A stretch of DNA of 29,412 bases, taken from Bacteroidales bacterium (GTDB taxonomy: Bacteria > Bacteroidota > Bacteroidia > Bacteroidales > FEN-979). Of this stretch, positions 23,244 to 29,412 are shown one piece after another (the first letter of the stretch is position 1; every line of letters starts with the position of its first letter). The notes under the pieces were generated by a model. The model did not search any database. It was not told the DNA's origin and saw nothing but the letters and a program-made list of their open reading frames with translations. The position numbers and the translations under genes were made by a program. The stretch lies in the NCBI GenBank assembly GCA_023231065.1, contig JALNWE010000034.1, forward strand, positions 1-29,412. The letters run 5' to 3'.

Positions 23244-25010
23244 TCATGATAATATTTCCCCTAAATGCTTATAATTCGAAGAAATTATTTTAGCTACTTC
23301 ATCCATACGCCCGCTCAACATCATTTTTCCCATATAGAGAGAAAAGCCTTTCATCTGGTTAAATTCCAGTTTTGGAGGCATGGCAAGGGCATTCGGGTCA
23401 GTCTGGATTGTGACCAATATGGGGCCTTCCTGCTTAAATGCCTTTTCCAATTCCGGTTTCACGTCTTCGGGATCCCTGATGGTAATACCGGGAATTCCCA
23501 TTGCTTCCGCTATTTTTGTGAAGTCAGGGTCCAACATATCCGTCTCCCGGTCAGGGATCCCGGCAACCTGCATTTCCAGCTTTACCATTCCCAGTGAACG
23601 GTTGTTAAAAACAATGATCTTTACAGGCAATTTATATTGCACAATGGTCATCAGATCGCCCATCATCATAGAAAGGCCTCCGTCGCCGCAAAATGCAATC
23701 ACTTGTTTCCCGGGACAGGCAAGCGCCGCACCAATGGCCTGTGGCATTGCATTGGCCATAGATCCATGATTGAATGAGCCCAGCATTTTGCGTCCGCCTG
23801 TCCCGTCAATATAGCGCGCAGCCCATACACAACACATTCCTGTATCAACGGTGAAAATAGCATTCTTGTCAGCCAGTTCATTAATCACGGAGGCGACAAA
23901 TTCTGGATGAATTGCATTTGGTTTTCCAGGATTTTCCACATAAGGACGGAGCTTCTTTTTGACTACTTTGTATAATTCCAGTTGCTGGTGGAGGAACTTG
24001 GAATTTTCTTTCATTTCTATCATTGGCAGAAGCGCCTGCAAGGTATCTTTAACGTCGCCGCAAAGCCCCAGATCGAGTTTAGCCCTTCGGCCAAGGTTTT
24101 CGGGTTTGATGTCAATTTGAACGATTTTATTTTTAACAGGCATAAAGGGGGTATAAGGAAAATCTGTTCCTAATAATACCAGCAATTCACATTCATGCAT
24201 GCTATGGTAAGCTGAAGGAATACCCAGTAATCCCGTGAGCCCCACTTCATAAGGATTTTCAAACTGGATTGCCATCTTTGCCTTATAAGAATAGGCAACC
24301 GGGGCCTTCAGTTTTCCGGCCAACTGAACAATTTCATCATGGGCCTTTGCTGCGCCAAGACCGCAGAAAATAGCTATTTTTTTACACGAGTTTATAAGCC
24401 CGGCCAACTGTAATAACTCGTTTTCCGATGGCCTGACTATTGGGCAGTTCCGGAAAAGCATGGTAGTCGTTTCAACCGGCGCTGCAGGCAGGTTGGTAAT
24501 ATCACCAGGCAATCCAACAACAGCTACACCCTTTTTATGTATGGCATGCTGAATAGCAGCCTGCAGCATACGCGGCAGTTGTTCCGGCGTGGAAGCCAAC
24601 TGGTTGTAGCAACTGCAATCATCAAAAAGTTTGATCGTGTTTGTCTCCTGAAAATACCCTGTTCCAAATTCTTTTGTAGGAATCGTTGAAGCTATTGCCA
24701 ATACAGAAGCCGACGAATGGTGTGCATCATATAATCCATTTATCAGGTGGACGTGCCCGGGACCGCTGCTACCCGCGCAGCATGCAAAACCATTCAACTG
24801 AGCCTCCGCCCCTGCTGCAAATGCTGCCGTTTCTTCATGCCGGATATGGATCCATTTGATATTGCCGTTGCGATACACAGCAGCATTTAAATGATTGAGA
24901 CTATCCCCTGTTACTGCATAAATTCTTTGGATGCCTGCTTCGACCAATGTTTCCACCAACTGGTCTGATACATTTTTTTTCATAGGTAAAGGGTTATTAT
25001 TCTGAATCAT
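23244..25010 (-). CDS. poxB: PoxB-like thiamine-diphosphate enzyme (pyruvate oxidase / quinone dehydrogenase)
   Basis: The 588 residues have the three-domain architecture of ThDP enzymes: an N-terminal Pyr domain with the cofactor-activating Glu in RHEETAAFAAGAEAQLNG (about residues 57-74), a central FAD-type domain, and a C-terminal PP domain with the GDG...NN thiamine-diphosphate motif (about 441-469). The phrases AVTGDSLNHLNAAVYR, SSGPGHVHLINGLYDAH and GTGYFQET are close to those of PoxB. The expected reaction is oxidative decarboxylation of pyruvate to acetate and CO2, with electrons passed to quinone (or to O2 in pyruvate oxidases). ATG 25010 overlaps the hydrolase stop by ATGA; an internal ATG at 24983 is an alternative start. 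Cofactor binding is evident; the electron acceptor is not. Confidence 0.87.
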   Translation of the reverse strand: MIQNNNPLPMKKNVSDQLVETLVEAGIQRIYAVTGDSLNHLNAAVYRNGNIKWIHIRHEETAAFAAGAEAQLNGFACCAGSSGPGHVHLINGLYDAHHSSASVLAIASTIPTKEFGTGYFQETNTIKLFDDCSCYNQLASTPEQLPRMLQAAIQHAIHKKGVAVVGLPGDITNLPAAPVETTTMLFRNCPIVRPSENELLQLAGLINSCKKIAIFCGLGAAKAHDEIVQLAGKLKAPVAYSYKAKMAIQFENPYEVGLTGLLGIPSAYHSMHECELLVLLGTDFPYTPFMPVKNKIVQIDIKPENLGRRAKLDLGLCGDVKDTLQALLPMIEMKENSKFLHQQLELYKVVKKKLRPYVENPGKPNAIHPEFVASVINELADKNAIFTVDTGMCCVWAARYIDGTGGRKMLGSFNHGSMANAMPQAIGAALACPGKQVIAFCGDGGLSMMMGDLMTIVQYKLPVKIIVFNNRSLGMVKLEMQVAGIPDRETDMLDPDFTKIAEAMGIPGITIRDPEDVKPELEKAFKQEGPILVTIQTDPNALAMPPKLEFNQMKGFSLYMGKMMLSGRMDEVAKIISSNYKHLGEILS

Positions 25011-25858
25011 TTCCCTGCAAATTTGATCAACGCAGCATTAAACTTCTCCGTTTCCTCCAGAAACAGGCTGTGTCCACTATTCTCAAAAGGAATGAGCTGT
25101 GAACCGGAGATTCCGGCTTTCATTAGTTCGGCCAAATCAAAAGAACAGATTTTGTCCTGTTTGCCGTGCAGAATGAGTGTCGGGATTTTTATTTTCGCCA
25201 TATCCTTTCTTAAATCAGTATCACGTAAAGCGATCAAACATTTTGCTGTTGCATAAGAAGATGCACTCAGGCAAATCCCATTAAGCCAATTGCCGATTCC
25301 GCTATTTAAGGAAGTTGGTGTGGCAGAGAATATTTTTGTAAAATCAGATAGAAGCTTGGGACGGTCTTTATAATTCAGTGCAATTAAGGCATCAACCGCA
25401 CTTTTTTCCAGATTGTACGGAAAATCATTGCGTTGTGTCCAAATTGGGGCTGCTGCACCGAATAAAGCCAACTTTGAAACATGAGCCCCCTTGTACAATG
25501 AAATATATCGAATAGCGATGGACCCGCCCATAGAAAAACCACCTAAAACGGCTTTTTTTATATCCAGATGGTCAAGAATTTTTTTGATGTCCCTTGCATG
25601 CACATCATAATCATACAGTCCATAAGGTTTACTGGATTTCCCATAACCTCTTAATGTGATACCAATTACGCGAAATTTATTATTTATCAGATCGTTGTAT
25701 TGGTATTCATACATTTCATCACTCAATGGCCAACCCGGGACGAGCACAACCGGTCTCCCCTCCCCTGCATCAGTTACATGGAGGTATACATTGGATTCAA
25801 CTTTAAGATATTCTTCCCTGATCAATCCTGCCTTTTTTATATCTTGTGATTTTTTCAT
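25007..25858 (-). CDS. Alpha/beta hydrolase, haloperoxidase/esterase type
   Basis: The start is placed at ATG 25858 (MKKSQDIKKAGLIREEY), three codons inside the longest frame, which begins with TTG. The 283 residues have an oxyanion region (VLVPGWPLSDEMYEYQ), GRGYGKS-like LRGYGKSSKP, and a catalytic triad: Ser109 in GGFSMGGS, Asp235 in LHGKQDKI, His263 in NSGHSLF. This fits the non-haem chloroperoxidase/aryl-esterase branch of the fold. The substrate is unknown. It is translationally coupled to the poxB gene by an ATGA overlap, and its start lies just 6 bp after the stop of a cupin remnant that has the regulon promoter, so the three probably form one transcript. Confidence 0.87.
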   Translation of the reverse strand: MKKSQDIKKAGLIREEYLKVESNVYLHVTDAGEGRPVVLVPGWPLSDEMYEYQYNDLINNKFRVIGITLRGYGKSSKPYGLYDYDVHARDIKKILDHLDIKKAVLGGFSMGGSIAIRYISLYKGAHVSKLALFGAAAPIWTQRNDFPYNLEKSAVDALIALNYKDRPKLLSDFTKIFSATPTSLNSGIGNWLNGICLSASSYATAKCLIALRDTDLRKDMAKIKIPTLILHGKQDKICSFDLAELMKAGISGSQLIPFENSGHSLFLEETEKFNAALIKFAGK

Positions 25859-25863
25859 AGTTT

Positions 25864-25977
25864 TCAATTTTTATTTCTGTTGTCGACGTAATAAAGGATA
25901 GGCGATTGCAAAATGACTTTTCTGAAATTTTCATTTTTCAGCGTATCTTTTTCTATGTTACTTTTAAATCCTTTCAT
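25864..25977 (-). pseudogene. 3'-truncated cupin-domain gene remnant, 37 residues
   Basis: From ATG 25977 the frame reads MKGFKSNIEKDTLKNENFRK and then VILQSPILYYVDNRNKN before a stop. The first 21 residues look like the opening of a family of small Bacteroidota cupin proteins (the MKGF--NIE--TL-N--FRKV pattern, recalled from the family). The cupin barrel that should follow is missing. The frame is open further upstream to 26124, but the ATG here is the one correctly placed relative to the promoter -7 element at 26031-26038. It could still be translated as a leader peptide ahead of the hydrolase. Confidence 0.55.
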
Positions 25978-26030
25978 GGTGTTTTTTTCGTTATAAGTCA
26001 TATCACTATTCGGAGTTTTTTTACCCTGAT

Positions 26031-26096
26031 CAAAAGTCATCCAAATTGCCCTGATTTGTGTTACATAATTTTTGAAAAGGTTTACATCATTCACAC
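26031..26096 (-). promoter_or_regulatory. Seven-copy regulon promoter, copy 6 (cupin remnant-hydrolase-poxB)
   Basis: Read leftward: GTGTGAATGATGTAAA (26096 to 26081), box 1 ATGTAAA at 26081-26087 and box 2 ATGTAAC at 26060-26066 (21-bp step). After 21 bp comes the -7 element GACTTTTG (26031-26038), 53 bp before the cupin-remnant ATG. The promoter is intact although its first gene is broken. Confidence 0.82.
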
Positions 26097-26197
26097 ATTT
26101 GGGAACATTATTCTTAAACCGCAACTAAAGTATTCCTGAGTTCTCGTAAATAAATTTGGTTCGAGACAGAAAGTTGAGACAAGTGGATCCATGAATA

Positions 26198-26347
26198 TCA
26201 TGTTATAAAGGTATTCAAGGTTATCGTATAGGGTGCAAGTGACTGCCTTATTAGGGTATCTGTTATGTGATCGGGTTGTATGGCTTCTTTAACTTCAATC
26301 AGCCAGTGCCGATAATCAATGACTTTATCGAAATCGATAAATATCAA
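26198..26347 (-). CDS. Unrecognised 49-residue open frame (possible gene remnant)
   Basis: From TTG 26347 the leftward frame reads MIFIDFDKVIDYRHWLIEVK, then EAIQPDHITDTLIRQSLAPY and TITLNTFIT. The amino-acid composition is protein-like, but there is no ATG, no promoter element nearby, and stops lie directly upstream. It sits between two identifiable gene remnants, so it may be a third fragment of unknown parentage. No family is recognised. Confidence 0.25.
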   Translation of the reverse strand: MIFIDFDKVIDYRHWLIEVKEAIQPDHITDTLIRQSLAPYTITLNTFIT

Positions 26348-26413
26348 GCCTCACCGGGATGTTTATATTGAATTTTGATTGGTTATGCTGATAGTTTTTT
26401 CAATTAGTTTGAA

Positions 26414-26680
26414 CTACTTTTTAATGAGTGGGTTTTTTACCTGCTCAATAGATAATTTTTTCGTACAGAAAAACCAATCATAACATTTTACATTCTCATC
26501 TTTACTTTCCATTCTTTCTTTAGCAGCCCCGCAGGATGATGCTGTTGAAACAATTACATCATCGCCGGGTTTCCAATTGGCTGGTGTGGCAACGCTATAA
26601 GCATTAACAGTTTGCAAAGCGATGATCACTCTTTTTAATTCGTCAAAATTTCTACCTAATGAAAGTGGATAATATTTTTG
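26414..26680 (-). pseudogene. 5'-truncated peroxiredoxin (AhpC/TSA, Prx6-like) remnant
   Basis: The leftward frame is open from codon 26680 (just after a TGA at 26681-26683) and reads QKYYPLSLGRNFDELKRVII and then ALQTVNAYSVATPANWKPGD, DVIVSTASSCGAAKERMESK, followed by a C-terminal segment with CYDWFFCTKKL. This is the C-terminal third of a 1-Cys/Prx6-type peroxiredoxin: YYPLS-GRN-DE--R----LQ, VATPANW-PGD-VIV and DWFFCTK are family landmarks. The N-terminal thioredoxin-fold part with the peroxidatic Cys is absent. An internal ATG (26629) could give a 71-residue fragment, but this cannot be an active enzyme. Confidence 0.75.
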
Positions 26681-26746
26681 TCATCCTCCATTGTAAAGTA
26701 ATATTTTAAAACGCTGTGGTATATAAAACAATCAGGTTAAATATTT

Positions 26747-27757
26747 TTACTTAGAGACTCCAAATACCTCCTCCGAATTAATGAGCAAATCGGCATATTG
26801 CGCTCTTTTATAAATAAATGGATTGCTGCTGAGCCTCTTTTTCGACAACTTGCCTCTGAACTCATCGATGTTATTGTATTGTTTGCTGTCCATCCAATCC
26901 TCCAATTCTTTTTTCATTTTGGTAATTTGAGTCAGCCCATTTTTATATAGCGTACTTACGACCTGTACACATGAAGATCCGGATAAGATCAGTTTGATCA
27001 CATCTGCACCGGTAAATACCCCGTGACTGCTACATATATCAGCTTTAATGTTTTCGAATAATAGTCCTGAAAACCGCAGAGATTTCTTATAGTCTCCTTC
27101 ATTGCTAAGATTAAACGATTTAACATGCTTTTCAGTAATAATATCAATATCGGGTTGGAAAAAGGAATTAAACAGAGCAAAACCATTTACACCGGCCAGG
27201 TCAAGTTTTTTTATAAAGTTAAGGATATTCGTATAGTCAGCACTTAATTTAACACTTATCGGTATTGCTACATTTTTTCTGATCTCTTTCACAATATGAA
27301 TCTGTTCGTCTTCTATTGCTTTAGCCGTCTTATCATAATCTGAAGGAATCTGATAAAAATTCAGTTCTATCCCATTTACTCCGGTCTCACTTAATAATCT
27401 GGCGTATTTTATCCAGGTATCATTATTGACGGCATTAAGACTGGCTAATAACGGAATAGATAAATTTTCCTTTGCTTTCCGGATAATAGTCAGATATTCA
27501 TCAGGACCCGAATAATCTGCCTGCGGATGTGTTGTGAGCATTTCTGCGTTAATATCATTGAATTCAGTAAGCCTCTCATCCAACTGCAACCTCTCAAGTT
27601 GTATCTGTTCCTCGAATAAAGATCTATAGACAATCGCTCCGGCGCCAAGTTCTTCTGCTTTTTTAAGCTTATCAAGGTCTTTTGACAAATTAGATGCTCC
27701 AATTATAATGGGATTATCTAATTCGATACCCAGATACTTTATTTTCAACCTGTTCAT
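26747..27757 (-). CDS. Dihydroorotate-dehydrogenase-like flavoprotein lacking the catalytic Cys motif
   Basis: The 336 residues form a TIM-barrel protein of the class 1 dihydroorotate dehydrogenase family. It has the N-terminal LGIELDNPIIIGASNLSKDL, LLASLNAVNNDTWIKYARLL, GVNGIELNFYQIPSDYD, an FMN-type strand AIPISVKLSADYTN, AGVNGFALFNSF and a phosphate-binding GVFTGADVIKLILSGSSCVQVVSTLY. True PyrD1 enzymes carry NxSCPN with the catalytic base where this protein has NFYQIPSD, so orotate synthesis is unlikely. Members of this DHODH-like group of unknown substrate occur widely in Bacteroidota and Cyanobacteria. It lies between two gene remnants and has no recognisable regulon promoter of its own. 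Confidence 0.82.
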   Translation of the reverse strand: MNRLKIKYLGIELDNPIIIGASNLSKDLDKLKKAEELGAGAIVYRSLFEEQIQLERLQLDERLTEFNDINAEMLTTHPQADYSGPDEYLTIIRKAKENLSIPLLASLNAVNNDTWIKYARLLSETGVNGIELNFYQIPSDYDKTAKAIEDEQIHIVKEIRKNVAIPISVKLSADYTNILNFIKKLDLAGVNGFALFNSFFQPDIDIITEKHVKSFNLSNEGDYKKSLRFSGLLFENIKADICSSHGVFTGADVIKLILSGSSCVQVVSTLYKNGLTQITKMKKELEDWMDSKQYNNIDEFRGKLSKKRLSSNPFIYKRAQYADLLINSEEVFGVSK

Positions 27758-27789
27758 TGGTACGGATTTAATACTGTCGAATAATTTTT

Positions 27790-28026
27790 TTATTGCGATA
27801 AATAGCCATCATCAATTTCGACCCCAACATTGTCGAAATAAATATCTACACTCCTGGGGCATAATCCAGCGATTGCGCCAAATACATCATGCAAAATCAA
27901 TTCATCATTCATCTTTACTTGCAAAAGTTCATTGATAACATCTTTATGATAAGGATATGTTTTGATATTGAATTCAAGATAATTATCATCAGGTAGGCAG
28001 GTGAAAGTGAATGACCGTTTTTCGTT
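27790..28026 (-). pseudogene. Mosaic remnant: flavodoxin-reductase segment joined to a medium-chain reductase segment
   Basis: The leftward frame opens after a TAG (28027-28029) and reads EKRSFTFTCLPDDNYLEFNI, then KTYPYHKDVINELLQVKMND, ELILHDVFGAI, AGLCPRSVDIYFDNVGVEI and DDGYLSQ before TAA. The first part resembles ferredoxin/flavodoxin NADP-reductase-type domains (RPFTFT, YLEF-IK-YP-H, ELILHDVFGAI). From AGLCP on it resembles the VDIYFDNVGGEI segment of medium-chain NADP-dependent oxidoreductases. It has no start codon and is about 78 residues long. Two unrelated genes seem to have been joined by a deletion between the superoxide dismutase and DHODH-like genes. The family matches are from memory. 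Confidence 0.5.
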
Positions 28027-28054
28027 CTATTTAACTAAGATGTTTCATACGGTA

Positions 28055-28693
28055 TTACTTCTTGCGCAAAGAGGGTAAAGCAGTTTCGTATCTTCCGGCA
28101 ACTTCTTCCCAATTGACCACATTCCAGAATGCTTCGATATAATCAGGCCTTTTGTTCTGATATTTCAAATAATAGGCATGTTCCCATACATCCATAGTAA
28201 GCAGGGGAATCCCTTTTTTTTCTGCGATATCCATTAACGGATTGTCCTGGTTCGGCGTGGAGCAAATAAACAGGGCGCCTTTATCATCAAGGCAAAGCCA
28301 TGCCCAGCCGCTGCCAAACCTGTTTTTACCCGCCTCTGAAAATTGTTTTTTAAACTCTTCAATGGAAGTGAATGCTTTACCAATGGCTTCTGATAATTTA
28401 CCTGTTGGCATACCACTGCCAGAAGCTTTCATGCCTTCCCAATAAAAGGTATGGTTGTAATAGCCACCACTGTTGTTTCTTACGGCCATAGGCTCTTTGC
28501 TGATATTCCTGAAAATCTCCCTGATGGTCATCGATTCCATGCCGGTACCTTTAATAGCAATCAGGAAATTGTTGTAATACGCCTTATGATGTTTACCATA
28601 ATGTATTTCCAGGGTAAGCTTATCAATGAATGGTTCAAGCGCATCATAAGCATAGGGTAAAGGTTGAAATTCAAATTTGGTTGGTGTGTTCAT
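28055..28693 (-). CDS. sodA: Superoxide dismutase, Fe/Mn family (Mn-type residues)
   Basis: The 212 residues have the metal ligands His31 (HYGKHHKAYY), His81 (GGYYNHTFYW), Asp168 and His172 (MDVWEHAYYLKYQNKRPDYI). Gly at about 77 and Gln149 (STPNQDNPLM) are the residues seen in manganese or cambialistic enzymes rather than strictly iron ones. It converts superoxide to oxygen and hydrogen peroxide in the cytoplasm. It is a full-length enzyme with its own regulon promoter (28796-28861). Remnants of peroxide-handling and NADPH-linked reductases lie directly downstream. Confidence 0.95.
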   Translation of the reverse strand: MNTPTKFEFQPLPYAYDALEPFIDKLTLEIHYGKHHKAYYNNFLIAIKGTGMESMTIREIFRNISKEPMAVRNNSGGYYNHTFYWEGMKASGSGMPTGKLSEAIGKAFTSIEEFKKQFSEAGKNRFGSGWAWLCLDDKGALFICSTPNQDNPLMDIAEKKGIPLLTMDVWEHAYYLKYQNKRPDYIEAFWNVVNWEEVAGRYETALPSLRKK

Positions 28694-28795
28694 GGTTTTT
28701 TGTTTTTCAGTGTGAATGATTGGGCCAGAGTAATATTTTCTGACTGTTTTCCTGGAATTGCCAGGATCAATGAAATTTCATAAATCAGGGTTTGA

Positions 28796-28861
28796 CAAAT
28801 ATTCACCAATATTTCATGAATTGTGTTACATAATTCCAGCAAACTTTTACATGATTCATAC
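28796..28861 (-). promoter_or_regulatory. Seven-copy regulon promoter, copy 7 (superoxide dismutase)
   Basis: Read leftward: GTATGAATCATGTAAA (28861 to 28846), box 1 ATGTAAA at 28846-28852 and box 2 ATGTAAC at 28825-28831 (21-bp step). After 21 bp comes the -7 element AATATTTG (28796-28803). The start codon is about 100 bp further on, a longer leader than at the other copies. Confidence 0.78.
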
Positions 28862-28869
28862 ATTCATCC

Positions 28870-29203
28870 TGGTTGAGTCCACTCCGAAAGTTACTTTTCA
28901 CCGCCAAGTCGCTAAGGCGCAAAATTTTAAATAATTGAATATGATATGTTTGTGTCTTTGTATCGTGATAAAATGAAAGATTTGGCTTTTCGGAGCAGGC
29001 TCAAGGTTTCAGGTTGAATGTTTCAGGTTGAAGTTTCAGGTTAAAGTGACAGTGAAGAGTGAACAGATTTATAATCAAGTTTTTATAAATTTCAAATAGT
29101 CAATAGTCAATAGCCAATGGTCAATAGTCAATGGTCAATTTTATGGATTGGATTGATAATTTAGACGGCACCGTCATTGTACGCAATGCCCAGGGTGTAG
29201 CCC
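28870..29203. repeat. Intergenic stretch with three small simple repeats
   Basis: No convincing gene is present. There is a cgcc...ggcg element at about 28901-28919 (cgccaagtcgctaaggcg), three 13-14 bp units of gtttcaggttgaa at 29006-29046, and six 7-bp units of agtcaat/ggtcaat at 29098-29139. Such runs are common between genes in Bacteroidota and mark a hypervariable intergenic zone. Confidence 0.7.
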
Positions 29204-29412
29204 GGAAAACATCGTTAGGGTAATATTCATCAACCATGGCGTTTTTCAACAAATTGACCTGGTTTATTAACATTTTCGACCCGTGCCCTCCAATGTTCCT
29301 CCAATTAAGGACCAATTAAAGACCAATTAAAGACCAATGATCCTCTAACCGTTCTCCCATCTCCTCCAATGGTCCTCCAATCATTCTCCCATCTTCTCCA
29401 ATGGTTCTCCCA
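29204..29412. repeat. Dispersed repeat copy 2, running off the window
   Basis: The core 29204-29308 aligns without gaps to 1273-1377, with about ten differences clustered mainly in a 13-bp stretch. Then come 11-bp units (caattaaagac, 29298-29332) and 21-bp-type units with tctccaatggttctccca to the last base. The order and orientation are the same as in copy 1. Confidence 0.85.

Noticed and set aside
28711..28724. GTGTGAATGATTGGG upstream of the superoxide dismutase
   Set aside because: It shares only the TGTGAAT half, is in the opposite orientation to the gene and has no ATGTAAC boxes. The full module is at 28796-28861.
29121..29315. 64-codon leftward frame over the right-hand repeat core
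   Set aside because: It starts at TTG inside the 11-bp units and ends in simple repeats. Only the middle is shared with the other copy, so it is described as a repeat rather than a gene.
1..29412. CRISPR array or retron/DGR-type system
   Set aside because: The regular repeats seen are minisatellites without unique spacers of constant length, and there are no cas genes, reverse transcriptase or template/variable repeat pairs in the window.

Overview
The window looks like the chromosome of a member of the Bacteroidota. The signs are: secreted proteins with type IX secretion (T9SS) C-terminal signals of both classes (a type A tail with IYP and GIYF motifs, and a type B gliding-associated tail with TPNGDGDND), a PorP/SprF protein beside the type B cargo, Bacteroidota-only families (DUF3943, DUF3494 adhesin-like proteins), promoters of the TAnnTTTG (-7) kind, and little Shine-Dalgarno sequence. 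No rRNA, tRNA, CRISPR array, integrase or transposase was seen.

Layout. 1-1050: a HigBA-type toxin-antitoxin pair, read leftward, in a setting that resembles an integron cassette. 1200-1545: a dispersed repeat made of a core of about 105 bp, 11-bp units and 21-bp units; a second copy runs off the right end (29204-29412), and a related pyrimidine-rich array lies at 12590-12760. 1616-7924: a T9SS surface-protein locus consisting of a 5'-truncated DUF3494/DUF11/Ig-like giant protein with a type B tail, a PorP/SprF protein and a TPR-PD40-OmpA protein. 8166-11759: two tandem paralogues, each with two DUF3494 domains and a T9SS type A tail. 12934-15347 (leftward): an MlaE-MlaF-MlaD type lipid transporter. 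15667-18785: a soluble histidine kinase with a 63-bp repeat array, followed by a REC-PAS-kinase-REC hybrid. 18881-20838: two PAP2 phosphatases. 20835-23099 (leftward): a DUF3943 outer-membrane protein, a conserved hypothetical and a 53-aa DUF5670-like membrane peptide. 23244-28693 (leftward): stress metabolism genes (PoxB-like enzyme, alpha/beta hydrolase, dihydroorotate-dehydrogenase-like protein, superoxide dismutase), interspersed with remnants of a cupin, a peroxiredoxin and a flavodoxin-reductase/medium-chain-reductase mosaic.

The strongest unexplained signal is a promoter module present seven times. It has a TGTGAATSATGTAAC box, a second ATGTAAC box exactly 21 bp downstream, and then exactly 21 bp before a -7 hexamer-like element (TAnnTTTG). 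It precedes both DUF3494 paralogues, the Mla operon, the kinase pair, the DUF5670 gene, the cupin-remnant/hydrolase/PoxB operon and the superoxide dismutase. This suggests one unidentified activator, with tandem binding sites two helical turns apart, that ties together surface adhesins, envelope lipid traffic, signalling and oxidative-stress genes. The regulator itself is not recognisable in this window.
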